Part shown: positions 32,801 through 40,688 of the stretch, one piece after another
Position numbering within the stretch: the first letter of the stretch is position 1
Layout: each line of letters begins with the position of its first letter
From: Clostridiales bacterium
GTDB lineage: Bacteria > Bacillota > Clostridia > Saccharofermentanales > Saccharofermentanaceae
NCBI GenBank assembly: GCA_017561715.1
Contig: JAFZBN010000003.1
Span: 62,001 to 126,000 of the forward strand
Direction of reading: 5' to 3'
Length of the DNA: 64,000 nucleotides
Made by a program: the position numbers and the translations under genes
Notes under the pieces: generated by a model
What the model saw: only the letters and a program-made list of their open reading frames with translations
Told to the model about the DNA's origin: nothing
The model's database searches: none

Positions 32801-33003
32801 TCATCTGCGGTTCCATGGAGCTCGACCAGTTCGGCATGATCTACTATCCGTGCATCGAAAGCCTCTGCGGCCAGCCGGTATTCACCTCATCCGACGGATC
32901 CCTGCGCATCTACAAGGTCCAGACCACCGAAGACATCAAGACCGTTGAGACCGTCCCTGTAGCCGCGCCCGAGACCGTCCCCTCCGTCCAGGAAGAAGCC
33001 TGA
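29851..33003 (+). CDS. DUF2298 polytopic membrane protein (YYY family)
   Basis: 1050 aa from the GTG at 29851, which follows AAGGAGG by 9 nt and overlaps the previous gene by 35 nt; an ATG at 29794 lacks a site. At least 14 predicted helices from residue about 60. The hallmark is in the first external loop: NGEEKFMNYAFMNSM, then DPWLAGESINYYYYGQY (the YYY motif) near 235-275. A hydrophilic, Glu-rich insert (about 610-690 in this numbering) interrupts the membrane domain. The C-terminal 200 residues lie outside and include WETHERLWHFHGW and an Asp/Glu-rich stretch. This architecture resembles PMT/GT-C glycosyltransferases acting on lipid-linked sugars. No biochemical function is established. 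The 3' end faces nagB, with hairpin repeat A between them. Confidence 0.88.
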   Translation: MKKNSSKSNRNNSGKNRVRTTDVRNTGADLIDDISDSDFRSSFRERMFEDVEWKSVIPRILLLLAPALIAFLAGYFLKQDHADFFSWWGLLYIYGWAAFPLTAYFFRGFVSAGYGFSKTFGILLTTASVWLIAYLGIFNAFSRPVCWLAFFMLAIFSWCTPKTRKAAFTALSDNSNIAHILWEEMLFIAILTVLCFCKGVFPIINGEEKFMNYAFMNSMNRFDGLPAKDPWLAGESINYYYYGQYMFTYLVKMLGMNTEVGYNISMCTAIAFPFISAYALGQLFIDALRQKKDCQVSKHYLPFAGLLAGCCTMIFGNSHSFFYDEQSFGNKMLFWKIWSKLGIDVGETGNFFYPNSTRFIGHNPDPYLQHIKETADWTIHEFPFYSYLIGDLHAHVVSLTVVLLIIAFIFVAVYRAEYPKKALASMRRFRDLSKNLASEMEHIFRPEFFVCAFFLGISQMCNYWDFLIYFIFCAMGLLVYHGRSSTYLISFSSFMVFLFDLAAVLGVYLKFGENIFVHLCLQIVIFMIAYLLSTIFPSAFSRTGTNMAFMFAFSSMIALTFNYNFDMISNSIKLVDRHTSLFQFMIVWLIHVLIPLALIALVVFTKRQAFKRNKLPVTPAPLSLKRPLTYAQLTGKEKVSKNKDNPVRKVEYDFSDDPDIMDPDFAAEEILNTPEKALEKATSEEIIEPTEEERKEASKMPKFILAIICFIRMLDYHFAKFGDTALCKFFRKRSIIDIFMVGMTVVGMMMLIAPEIIYVPDIYGANNQRANTMFKFTFAGFVILSLVVAYTVFRFMAHVTKDGNLSNWGLGVSIVMLVLIIFIPGHYTLRALDQRSGDIKWSTYQGLNGTDYLSTCVPHEKTYYDLSRRVAGAYIPYEEAIDWLNENVKGSVNICESYGISYTEDCLVSAYTGLPTIVGWETHERLWHFHGWTNPETGEFENDPEQDVFKLYLWPRQNAVATIYTSTDVFEVARIIHEYDLRYIICGSMELDQFGMIYYPCIESLCGQPVFTSSDGSLRIYKVQTTEDIKTVETVPVAAPETVPSVQEEA

Positions 33004-33081
33004 TCCCTAAGCGATAAAACAGCAAAGAAAATCCCCCGGAACGCCACGTATCGGCGCCCTTTGAGGAGCAATCAACAAAAG

Positions 33082-33157
33082 AGCGTAAAAAAATACCTTC
33101 CGTGCCTCCGCAGTCCAAAGGACGAGGACCAGCACGAGAAGGTATTTGTTTTACGCT
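33082..33157 (+). repeat. Intergenic hairpin repeat, copy A (also a likely terminator)
   Basis: Outer stem of about 18 bp (AGCGTAAAAA..ATACCTT / AAGGTAT..TTTTACGCT, one bulge), middle stem CGTGC / GCACG, inner stem GTCC-aaa-GGAC. Internal loop CTCCGCA (33106-33112) and GAGGACCA (33124-33131). It sits between the convergent DUF2298 and nagB genes. Confidence 0.85.
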
Positions 33158-33170
33158 TTGATAGGAACGA

Positions 33171-33905
33171 TTACTCCTTAATGTAGCCGATCTCCAGAGC
33201 GAGCTTCTTCTCAAGTACTACTGTAGCATCTCTGTGAAGTCTCATGAATGTAGCCGGGCACATCGGATCGATCGTGTCGTTCATCAGGAGCTTGGTAGCA
33301 GCGTCTACCTTGTTGCCGTTGATGATCATCAGGAGTGCCTTCGCACGCATGATGTTGCCCATACCCATGGTTACTGCGTAACGCGGAACTTCGTCACGGG
33401 AAGCGAAGAAACGGGCATTTGCGTCGATCGTTGTTTCGTCAAGGATCTCTTTATGAGCACCATCGAAAAGAACCGGACCCGGCTCGTTGAAACCGAGGTG
33501 ACCGTCAGGACCAACACCGAGAACCTGAATCTCGATATCTGCCTTATCCAGTACTTCGTTAAATTCCTTGAGGTTCTCGTCTACATCGCCGATTCCCTTT
33601 GCAACGTATGTGTTTGCCTTATCGATGTTGATGTGGTCAAACAGGTTGCTGTCCATGAAATAACGATAGCTCTGGTTGTGAGTCGGCTCAAGACCTACAT
33701 ACTCGTCGAGGTTTACGGAGTGGATCTGAGAAAAGTCGAGACCCTCTTCCTTGCAACGACGGGACAGTTCCTGATACATGCCAACCGGGCTACTACCTGT
33801 AGCAAGACCGATGGTGCATGTCGGCTTTTCACGGATGATCTTCTCCATGATGTCTGCCGCCTTCTTGCTGGCATCCTGATAATTCTCTGCGATAATAACT
33901 TTCAT
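33171..33905 (-). CDS. nagB: Glucosamine-6-phosphate deaminase
   Basis: 244 aa, the usual length of the shorter Gram-positive NagB. Converts glucosamine-6-phosphate to fructose-6-phosphate and ammonia. Motifs: LATGSSPVGMYQEL near the N-terminus (phosphate binding), NLDEYVGL (catalytic Asp), GVGPDGHLGFNEPG (active-site His and lid), and ATFMRLHRDAT. The start has a strong AAGGAGGT site. It follows the glmM/beta-helix gene pair but is separated from them by a terminator (33956-33986), so it may be expressed partly on its own. In this block GlmM points carbon toward UDP-GlcNAc while NagB returns amino sugar to glycolysis. Confidence 0.97.
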   Translation of the reverse strand: MKVIIAENYQDASKKAADIMEKIIREKPTCTIGLATGSSPVGMYQELSRRCKEEGLDFSQIHSVNLDEYVGLEPTHNQSYRYFMDSNLFDHINIDKANTYVAKGIGDVDENLKEFNEVLDKADIEIQVLGVGPDGHLGFNEPGPVLFDGAHKEILDETTIDANARFFASRDEVPRYAVTMGMGNIMRAKALLMIINGNKVDAATKLLMNDTIDPMCPATFMRLHRDATVVLEKKLALEIGYIKE

Positions 33906-33946
33906 AAATGTACCTCCTTGTACCTGAGTTTTTGCGCAGTTGTTTT

Positions 33947-33986
33947 TATAAAAAAGCCGCGCGATGTCAGCATAAACACGCGCGGC
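33947..33986 (-). terminator. Terminator after the glmM operon
   Basis: 8-bp G/C stem GCCGCGCG / CGCGCGGC (33956-33986) with a 15-nt loop, followed on the minus strand by TTTTTTATAA. Between the beta-helix gene and nagB. Confidence 0.88.
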
Positions 33987-33992
33987 CCTTTA

Positions 33993-34661
33993 TTACTTTC
34001 TCTTGATCACGATATTGCCCTGATCTTTGTAAATGCTGTTCTCCGGAATGACTCCGCGGACGCATGATGTCGGATAAACGTTACTGTTTCTTCCGATCAC
34101 CGTACCCGGATTCAAAACGCTGTTACAGCCGACCTCAACGTAGTCGCCCAGCATCGCGCCGACCTTTTTACGTCCGGTCTCAACCTTCTCATCACCGTTC
34201 TTGATAACGACCGGAAGCTTATCGCTCTTGACGTTACTTGTGATGGAACCTGCACCCATGTGGGACTTATATCCGAGGATGGAGTCGCCGACATAGTTGT
34301 AATGCGGAACCTGTACGCTGTTGAAAAGGATAACGTTCTTAAGTTCTGTGGAGTTTCCGACTACGCAGCCTTCGCCGACGAGAGCGGAGCCACGTACGAA
34401 AGCGCACTGACGGACTTCCGTCTTGTGACCGATAATGCAAGGTCCGCCGATGTAAGCTGTAGCGAATACCTTTGCGTCTTTTGCGATCCAAACATCCTCT
34501 GCCGGATGATCGAACTCGTCTTCCGGAAGTGTCTTACCGATCTCGAGGATCAGGTCTGTGATTCCGGCGAGTGCTTCCCAAGGATAAGTGAACTTGGAAA
34601 GATAATCTTTTACCTGAGGATATGTCTGTGTCAGATCATAAAGGTCATTAATCGTATACAT
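33993..34661 (-). CDS. Left-handed beta-helix acyltransferase-like protein (GlmU C-terminal type)
   Basis: 222 aa. Residues about 60-200 are made of hexapeptide repeats (IAKDAKVFATAYIGGPCIIG, VGEGCVVGNSTELKN, LGDYVEVGCNSVLNPGTVIG), as in the acetyltransferase half of GlmU. The N-terminal 55 residues are helical and carry no nucleotidyltransferase signature (no GTRM-type loop). The GlmU-like features SHMGAGSITSN and DGD/EKVETGRKKVGAMLGD are present, so acetyl-CoA-dependent N-acetylation of glucosamine-1-phosphate is plausible. A uridylyltransferase would then have to be supplied elsewhere. Its ATG overlaps the glmM stop by one base (TAATG). Confidence 0.88.
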   Translation of the reverse strand: MYTINDLYDLTQTYPQVKDYLSKFTYPWEALAGITDLILEIGKTLPEDEFDHPAEDVWIAKDAKVFATAYIGGPCIIGHKTEVRQCAFVRGSALVGEGCVVGNSTELKNVILFNSVQVPHYNYVGDSILGYKSHMGAGSITSNVKSDKLPVVIKNGDEKVETGRKKVGAMLGDYVEVGCNSVLNPGTVIGRNSNVYPTSCVRGVIPENSIYKDQGNIVIKRK

Positions 34662-36037
34662 TATTTCTTTACCTCCACAAGATGGCCGCTCTTTTCCATA
34701 GCAGCGATGATGGAATCTACCTGCTTTTCACACTCTTCGATCGTGCCTGCCTCGGACATAACACGGAGAACCGGCTCTGTACCGCTCTTTCTGAGAAGAA
34801 CACGACCGTCGTCACCGAGTTCCTTGGTGCAAGCTTCAACCTGAGCCTGAACTGCCGGATCAGCAAGTGTGCCGTCCTTATCGTCAACGACTACGTTCTT
34901 AAGTACCTGCGGGTACATTTCGCAGCCCTTAGCGAGGAGGGAAAGCGGAAGGTTCGTATCGATAAGAACACCCATCAGCATAACCGCGGTAAGAACGCCG
35001 TCACCTGTGTGAGCATGCTTTCTGAAGATAACGTGACCGGACTGCTCGCCGCCGATCATGTGGCCGTTCTCCTTCATGTTCTCGTAAACGTAACGGTCAC
35101 CTACTGCTGTCTTCTCGTAAGCAATACCTGCCTCGTCGAGCGCCTTGTAAAGACCGAAGTTACTCATGATGGTGGTAACGACTGTGTTGTTGTCGAGCTC
35201 ACCCTTTTCCTTCATGTACTTCGCACAGATGTACATGATCTTGTCGCCGTTAACGACATTACCGTTCTCGTCAACTGCGAGGCAGCGGTCAGCGTCTCCG
35301 TCGAATGCGAATCCGAGGTCGAGCTTATTCTCAACAACGTACTTCTGCAGACCCTCGATGTGTGTGGAACCGCAGTTTGTGTTGATGTTTACACCGTCCG
35401 GTGTGTTGTTGATGACGAATGTCTTCGCGCCGAGAGCATCGAATACGGCACGACCGATCATCCAGGAGCTGCCGTTGGCGCAGTCCAGACCCACCTTGTG
35501 CTTTTCGAAAGACTGTGTAGCCAGGCTTACGAGGTAACCGATGTAGCGGTTTCTGCCGGAATAGTAGTCAATGGTCTTACCGATCTTATCTTCGGAAGCG
35601 TAAGGAAGCTCTTCGAGCTCGCCGTCGATGTACTTCTCGATTTCGTCCTGGAGATCATCGTCCATCTTCTCGCCTTCGAAGTTCATCAGCTTGATACCGT
35701 TATCGTAGTACGGGTTATGGCTTGCAGAGATCATCGCGCCGCAGTCAAACTCTTCCGTTCTTGTGATGTAGCTGACGCACGGTGTAGTTGTTACGTGCAA
35801 TAAATAAGCATCTGCGCCCGAAGACACGATGCCAGCTGCCAATGCGTTCTCATACATGTAAGAAGAACGACGAGTATCCTTACCGATTACGATCTTTGCA
35901 CAATCCGAATTACCGGATTCCTGATGTTTCTTAGTGTAGTACCAGCCGAGGAAACGGCCTGTCTTAAAGGCGTGTTCTGCTGTAAGGACAACACCTGCCT
36001 TACCACGGAAACCGTCTGTACCGAAATATTTACCCAT
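34661..36037 (-). CDS. glmM: Phosphoglucosamine mutase
   Basis: 458 aa. Interconverts glucosamine-6-phosphate and glucosamine-1-phosphate on the way to UDP-GlcNAc. Alpha-D-phosphohexomutase domains in order: YFGTDGFRG at the N-terminus, the phospho-serine loop ISASHNPYYDNG (about 100-110), Mg-binding DGDADR (about 245), the sugar-specificity GEQSGH (about 325) and the C-terminal phosphate loop RKSGTEPVLRVM. All catalytic elements are intact. First gene of a two-gene operon with the beta-helix acyltransferase. An inverted repeat, TTCAAGT-4 nt-ACTTGAA, lies 43 nt upstream. Confidence 0.97.
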   Translation of the reverse strand: MGKYFGTDGFRGKAGVVLTAEHAFKTGRFLGWYYTKKHQESGNSDCAKIVIGKDTRRSSYMYENALAAGIVSSGADAYLLHVTTTPCVSYITRTEEFDCGAMISASHNPYYDNGIKLMNFEGEKMDDDLQDEIEKYIDGELEELPYASEDKIGKTIDYYSGRNRYIGYLVSLATQSFEKHKVGLDCANGSSWMIGRAVFDALGAKTFVINNTPDGVNINTNCGSTHIEGLQKYVVENKLDLGFAFDGDADRCLAVDENGNVVNGDKIMYICAKYMKEKGELDNNTVVTTIMSNFGLYKALDEAGIAYEKTAVGDRYVYENMKENGHMIGGEQSGHVIFRKHAHTGDGVLTAVMLMGVLIDTNLPLSLLAKGCEMYPQVLKNVVVDDKDGTLADPAVQAQVEACTKELGDDGRVLLRKSGTEPVLRVMSEAGTIEECEKQVDSIIAAMEKSGHLVEVKK

Positions 36038-36079
36038 AGAAAAACTCCTCCAGTTTGTATTTCTGTAAAAATTTTACAC

Positions 36080-36097
36080 TTCAAGTCCCAACTTGAA
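36080..36097. promoter_or_regulatory. Inverted repeat upstream of glmM (possible operator)
   Basis: TTCAAGT (36080-36086), CCCA spacer, ACTTGAA (36091-36097): a perfect 7-bp dyad in an A/T-rich region 43 nt before glmM. It could be an operator or a small hairpin; no regulator can be named. Confidence 0.35.
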
Positions 36098-36169
36098 AAT
36101 ACTTTTTGGAGGATTTTTTCCTAATGAAAATCACTTTTTTTCGGCGCTACTGTCGATATGGATATTTAG

Positions 36170-36688
36170 TCAGGACTTTCGGCCGGATTTCTGTGCAATT
36201 CGCGGCATCCCCGGACGGTGATGCGCAGAACCGCAATCGGTTTTGATCCCGCGGATAAGATCGCGCTCGAAAGCCTTGATCTGACGACCGCAGCTGCAAC
36301 GGCAGAACCACTGCAGGTTCTTTCCGCTCTTGATACCGGTCATCTTCTCGGCAGTCAGTTCACCGAATGTCTGTCCCGTGATGTCTTCCATCGCGGAGGC
36401 GCAGCGACGTGTCTCTCCGGAGAAGTCCTCTTCCTTCAGTACTTTTCGTGTCGTATCGCGATACGGACAGTTCTCGTCAAAGCAGTTACTGATCTCTGTG
36501 TGCAGAAGTCGGTGCGATGTGATCTTGATGACGTTACCGCAGTCACAGCGGCACAGCCAGATCACCTTGCCGTTAAAGCGCTCCGGTGTCTCTTCGATCG
36601 CAACCAGATGACCAAATCTCTCGTCCTTGATGTCCTTCACTTTACGGCCACGGTTCTCAATTTTCTTGTCTCTGATAATCGTTGGCAT
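36170..36688 (-). CDS. Tandem zinc-ribbon protein, phage-type DNA-binding module
   Basis: 172 aa. Two copies of the same module: residues about 20-75 (ERFGHLVAIEETPERFNGK, WLCRCDCGN, then Cys69/Cys74) and about 105-160 (QTFGELTAEKMTGIKSGK, WFCRCSCGR, then one Cys plus His pairs). Each carries a C-x-C-x-C-G knuckle followed by a distal Cys/His pair, as in the N-terminal zinc finger of many phage AP2/HNH-type proteins (FGRLTV...W.CRCDCGN...). No nuclease or AP2 motif follows either copy. The N- and C-terminal tails are basic. DNA binding is inferred. It stands alone between glmM and the ABC exporter. It might be a domesticated fragment of a mobile homing element, or a small regulator. Confidence 0.8.
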   Translation of the reverse strand: MPTIIRDKKIENRGRKVKDIKDERFGHLVAIEETPERFNGKVIWLCRCDCGNVIKITSHRLLHTEISNCFDENCPYRDTTRKVLKEEDFSGETRRCASAMEDITGQTFGELTAEKMTGIKSGKNLQWFCRCSCGRQIKAFERDLIRGIKTDCGSAHHRPGMPRIAQKSGRKS

Positions 36689-36883
36689 ATCTTTTCAAAC
36701 AACCCCTTGTCTTGTTGAAAAAATCGGGTAGTTTCACCCAATATAAAAATATTGTAGCATTACGTTTGAGAATATCAAGACAAAAATTAATGAGGTATTT
36801 GAAGATGCCTGATTTTCAAGCCTTTCAAACAAAAAGGCCCACCTTCACAGGCATCAATTCCCAACCGTTTCAGGGGACTAAAA

Positions 36884-36968
36884 AACCGCGCATACCGGAA
36901 AACCTGAAGGCACCTCTGAGGACATAAGTCCGAAGCGAAGGGCCGGAAGGTTTTCCGATTGCGCGGTT
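36884..36968 (+). repeat. Intergenic hairpin repeat, copy D (also a likely terminator of the ABC operon)
   Basis: Outer stems AACCGCGC / GCGCGGTT and GGAAAACCT / AGGTTTTCC, middle stem GGCaC / GgGCC, inner stem GGAC-ataa-GTCC. Internal loop CTCTGA (36914-36919) and GAAGCGAA (36932-36939). It follows the ABC exporter stop by 14 nt, and five T residues follow on the minus strand. Confidence 0.85.
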
Positions 36969-36981
36969 CCTAATTCACTGA

Positions 36982-38961
36982 TTACTCGAGTTCGAATGCA
37001 CCTGTGTAGAGCTGATAGTACTTACCCTTGTCGGCGATGAGGGACTGGTGGTCACCACGCTCGATGATGTGGCCGTTTTCGAGTACCATGATCGCCTTAC
37101 TGTTCTGTACTGTGGACAGACGGTGCGCGATAACGAATACGGTACGGTTCTCCATCAGGGCGTCCATACCACGCTGTACGATCGCCTCGGTACGGGTATC
37201 GATCGAAGATGTCGCTTCGTCGAGGATCATGACCGGCGGATCGGCAACCGCCGCACGTGCGATCGCGATCAGCTGACGCTGGCCCTGAGAAAGCTCTGCG
37301 CCGTTGGCGGTCAGCTCGGTGTCATAGCCCTGCGGGAGCTTACTGATGAAGTCGTGCGCGTTGGCAAGTTTTGCCGCGGCGATACATTCCTCATCGGTCG
37401 CCTTGAGGTTACCGTAACGGATGTTTTCCATAACAGAACCCGTAAAGAGGTTCGTGTCCTGAAGAACGATGCCCAGAGAGTGACGCAGATCGCTCTTCTT
37501 GATCTTGTTGATGTTGATATCGTCGTAGCGGATCTTACCGTCAGCGATATCGTAGAAGCGGTTGATCAGGTTCGTGATCGTGGTCTTACCTGCACCGGTC
37601 GCACCAACGAAAGCGATCTTCTGACCCGGCTTTGCATAAAGCGAGATATCGTAGAGGACCTGCTTCTTGCCGTCGTAGCTGAAGTCGACATCGAAGAGAC
37701 GAACGTCGCCCTTAACTTCGGCATAAGTCAGTGTGCCGTCCTGATGCGGATGCTTCCAAGCCCATACGTAGGAGGTTCCCTCGAAAGAGTCTTTTCCGTT
37801 ATGCGCACGCTTGAAAGAAAGTGCTTCTTCTTCCGATACTTCGGTGAGACTGTCGCCTTCCTTCTTGCAGTGAACGAGCGTAACGTATCCGTTGTCTTCC
37901 TCCGGCTTTTCGTCGAGGAGTTTGAAGATACGGTCCGCACCGGCCATCGCCATGATGATCGAGTTCATCTGCTGGGATACCTGAGATACCGGCATGATGA
38001 AGGACTTTGTCAGCTGCAGGAAAGATCCGATAACACCGATGGTGATGACATCGGAAAGACCGCATTCGATCGCAAGGAATCCGCCGATGAAAGCAACGAG
38101 AACGTAAAGGACGTTTCCGATGTTGCCCATGATCGGCATCAGGATATTCGCGAAGATGTTCGCGGATGTCGCGTTCTGGCAGAGCTCTTCGTTCTTCTTG
38201 TCGAAGACGTTTTTCGCGCGGTCTTCGTAAGTAAATACCTTAACGACTTTCTGACCGTTGACCATCTCTTCGATGTAACCGTTTACATCACCGAGGGAGG
38301 CCTGCTGCTTCATGAAGAAGGTGGCGCTCTTTCCGCCGATCTTACCCATAAGGAAGATCATGGTGAACGTACCGAAAAGCACTACGATGGTCAGGTGCCA
38401 GGAGGTGTAGATCATGGCGGCGAGTGTCGCGACGATCGTGATGCCCGAAGAGATCATCTGCGGGAAGCTCTGGGAGATCATCTGACGGAGTGTGTCAACG
38501 TCGTTGGTGTAATGGCTCATGACATCACCGTGCGAGTGCGTGTCGAAGTAAGAGATCGGCAGCGTCTGCATGTGCTTGAACATATCACCACGGACATTTC
38601 TCAGCACGTTGTTGGCGATGATGAGCATGACCTGGCCCTGAACGAGGTTGGCGATAACACCGAATCCGAACAGGATCGCTACCATGCGGATCCATTTCAG
38701 AAGACCGGAGAAATCGGCCGCTCCCGTTTCCGTCTTTGTTTTCAGGATCGGAACGATATAATCGTCGATCAGGTTCTTGATGAACATGTTGCCCAGAACA
38801 GACGTGACAGATGCCACGATGATGCAGATGACGACGATGCCCAGTAATGCCCTGTATTTACCTGTTACATAATGCATCAGTTTCTTGATGAGGTCTTTGG
38901 AGATCGGGTTTTTCTTAAAGTCCTCCCGATTCATCGGACGTGCTCCTCTCGGCGGCGGCAT
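36982..38961 (-). CDS. Heterodimeric multidrug-type ABC exporter, subunit 2
   Basis: 659 aa. N-terminal cytosolic tail, six helices (about 35-330), then an ATPase domain with Walker A GATGAGKTT, Q-loop VLQDTNLF, signature LSQGQRQ (LSGGQ variant), Walker B VMILDEATSSIDTRTE and H-loop IAHRLS. An insert of about 55 residues (between about 365 and 420, GYVTLVHCKKEGDS) precedes the ATPase core; this is larger than usual. Starts TAATG with the upstream gene, so it is coupled. Such MarR-linked pairs form BmrCD/LmrCD-type exporters of drugs or lipids. The Glu after Walker B is present, so this is the likely catalytic site if the partner is degenerate. Confidence 0.93.
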   Translation of the reverse strand: MPPPRGARPMNREDFKKNPISKDLIKKLMHYVTGKYRALLGIVVICIIVASVTSVLGNMFIKNLIDDYIVPILKTKTETGAADFSGLLKWIRMVAILFGFGVIANLVQGQVMLIIANNVLRNVRGDMFKHMQTLPISYFDTHSHGDVMSHYTNDVDTLRQMISQSFPQMISSGITIVATLAAMIYTSWHLTIVVLFGTFTMIFLMGKIGGKSATFFMKQQASLGDVNGYIEEMVNGQKVVKVFTYEDRAKNVFDKKNEELCQNATSANIFANILMPIMGNIGNVLYVLVAFIGGFLAIECGLSDVITIGVIGSFLQLTKSFIMPVSQVSQQMNSIIMAMAGADRIFKLLDEKPEEDNGYVTLVHCKKEGDSLTEVSEEEALSFKRAHNGKDSFEGTSYVWAWKHPHQDGTLTYAEVKGDVRLFDVDFSYDGKKQVLYDISLYAKPGQKIAFVGATGAGKTTITNLINRFYDIADGKIRYDDININKIKKSDLRHSLGIVLQDTNLFTGSVMENIRYGNLKATDEECIAAAKLANAHDFISKLPQGYDTELTANGAELSQGQRQLIAIARAAVADPPVMILDEATSSIDTRTEAIVQRGMDALMENRTVFVIAHRLSTVQNSKAIMVLENGHIIERGDHQSLIADKGKYYQLYTGAFELE

Positions 38962-40688
38962 TACTGATCACCTCCCTTCTTCTGTGATTCATAGACTTCT
39001 CTATAGATCTCGTTATTTTTCAGAAGCTCTTCGTGCGTTCCGACGGCGTTGATCTTGCCGTTATCGATAACGATGATCCTGTCCGCGTTCTCAACGGACG
39101 AGATACGCTGCGCGATGATCAGCTTGGTCGTTCCCGGGATGTACTCGGCAAAGCCCTTCTGGATCTGCGCGTCGGTCGCTGTATCGACAGCGCTTGTGGA
39201 GTCGTCGAGGATCAGGATCTTCGGCTTCTTAAGAAGCGCTCTGGCGATACAGAGTCTCTGCTTCTGTCCGCCCGATACGTTCGATCCGCCCTGCTCGATA
39301 TATGTGTCATATCCATCGGGGAAAGCACTGATAAACGAATCTGCCTGCGCGATCTTACATGCCTGGATCATCTCTTCGTCGGTCGCGTTCGGATTACCCC
39401 AGCGGAGGTTCTCCTTGATGGTACCGGAGAAGAGAACGTTCTTCTGAAGTACCATCGCGACGTTATCACGGATGACGTCGAGGTCATAGTCTTTTACGTC
39501 GACACCGCCGACTTTGATGTCACCATCGGTAACATCATAAAGACGCGGGATCAGCTGTACGAAGGAAGACTTACCGGAACCTGTACCACCGATGATACCG
39601 ATGGTCTCACCGGACTTGATGTGAAGATCGAAGTCCATCAGGCAGCTCTTGTCTTTGTTCTTGGAGTAGCTGAAGTATACATGATCGAAATCGATGGATC
39701 CGTCTTTCACTTCCATGACCGGATTTTCCGGATTCGTGATATCTGCGGTCTCGTCAAGGAGCTCGGAGATACGCTCTGCGGAAGTCTTGGAGATAACGAG
39801 CATTACGATGATCATGGAAACCATCATCAGGCTCATCAGGATCTGCATCGTGTAGGAGAACATACTGGTGAGCTGGCCTGTGGTCATCTCATCGTTAACG
39901 ACGAGCTTTGCGCCGACCCAGGAGATCAGGAGCATCGCCGAGTAAACGCTGAGCATCATGAGCGGCGCGTTGAAGTTGATCGCTCGCTCGGCTTTTACCG
40001 CGTCATTTCGGATGCTGTTGTTAACGTCCATAAACTTTTCGATCTCGTGATCTTCTCTTACGAAGGACTTAACGACACGGATGCCGCGTACGTTTTCCTG
40101 AATGACGTTGTTCATGAGGTCGAACTTCTTGAACATACGGACGAAGATCGGATGCGCGTAACGGAACACGATGATCAAGCCGAGCATCAGGACCGGCGCG
40201 ATACCTAAAAGGATCAGGGCGACTTTCGCGTTGACATAGAAGCTCGCGCACATCGCGAAGATCAGCATGATCGGCGCTCTAACCGCGATACGGATGACCA
40301 TCTGATACGCGTTCTGAACATTCGTTACGTCCGTCGTCAGTCTCGTGATGATACTGCTGGTCTTGAACTTGTCGATGTTCGAAAAGGAGAACGTCTGCAG
40401 GTTGTGGAACATATCGTGACGTAAGTTCTTCGCAAAACCTGCGCTCGCCTTTGCCGCTTCTCGTCCGGACAACGCGCCGAATGCCATGGAAATGAACATG
40501 CACACCAGAAGAAGCGATCCCATGATCCATACATAGTTCATGTCGCTCTTTTCGATACCGTTGTCGATCAGCTTACTCATCAGAAGAGGCATCAGGACCT
40601 CCATGACGACTTCGCAGGAGACAAGGACCGGAGCAAGGATCGAGGGCTTTCTGTACTCTCGTACTGATTTAAGTAGTCTTCTAATCAT
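38961..40688 (-). CDS. Heterodimeric multidrug-type ABC exporter, subunit 1
   Basis: 575 aa. Six-helix exporter domain (about 15-310) and ATPase domain with Walker A GGTGSGKSS, Q-loop VLQKNVLF, signature VSGGQKQR, Walker B ILILDDSTSAVDT and H-loop IAQRIS. The residue after the Walker B Asp is Asp rather than Glu (LDDSTSA), and the H-loop His is replaced by Gln. This is the non-catalytic site pattern of heterodimeric exporters such as BmrC/TM287. It overlaps the MarR gene by 4 nt and is followed directly by the second subunit. Confidence 0.94.
   Translation of the reverse strand: MIRRLLKSVREYRKPSILAPVLVSCEVVMEVLMPLLMSKLIDNGIEKSDMNYVWIMGSLLLVCMFISMAFGALSGREAAKASAGFAKNLRHDMFHNLQTFSFSNIDKFKTSSIITRLTTDVTNVQNAYQMVIRIAVRAPIMLIFAMCASFYVNAKVALILLGIAPVLMLGLIIVFRYAHPIFVRMFKKFDLMNNVIQENVRGIRVVKSFVREDHEIEKFMDVNNSIRNDAVKAERAINFNAPLMMLSVYSAMLLISWVGAKLVVNDEMTTGQLTSMFSYTMQILMSLMMVSMIIVMLVISKTSAERISELLDETADITNPENPVMEVKDGSIDFDHVYFSYSKNKDKSCLMDFDLHIKSGETIGIIGGTGSGKSSFVQLIPRLYDVTDGDIKVGGVDVKDYDLDVIRDNVAMVLQKNVLFSGTIKENLRWGNPNATDEEMIQACKIAQADSFISAFPDGYDTYIEQGGSNVSGGQKQRLCIARALLKKPKILILDDSTSAVDTATDAQIQKGFAEYIPGTTKLIIAQRISSVENADRIIVIDNGKINAVGTHEELLKNNEIYREVYESQKKGGDQ

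Noticed and set aside
33042-33056. Small CGCC/GGCG hairpin after the DUF2298 gene
   Set aside because: Only four base pairs and no T-run; hairpin A next to it is the better terminator.
36124-36246. Small plus-strand frame with a GGAGG site upstream (starting MKITFFRR)
   Set aside because: It runs into the opposite-strand zinc-ribbon gene and has no promoter or family pattern.
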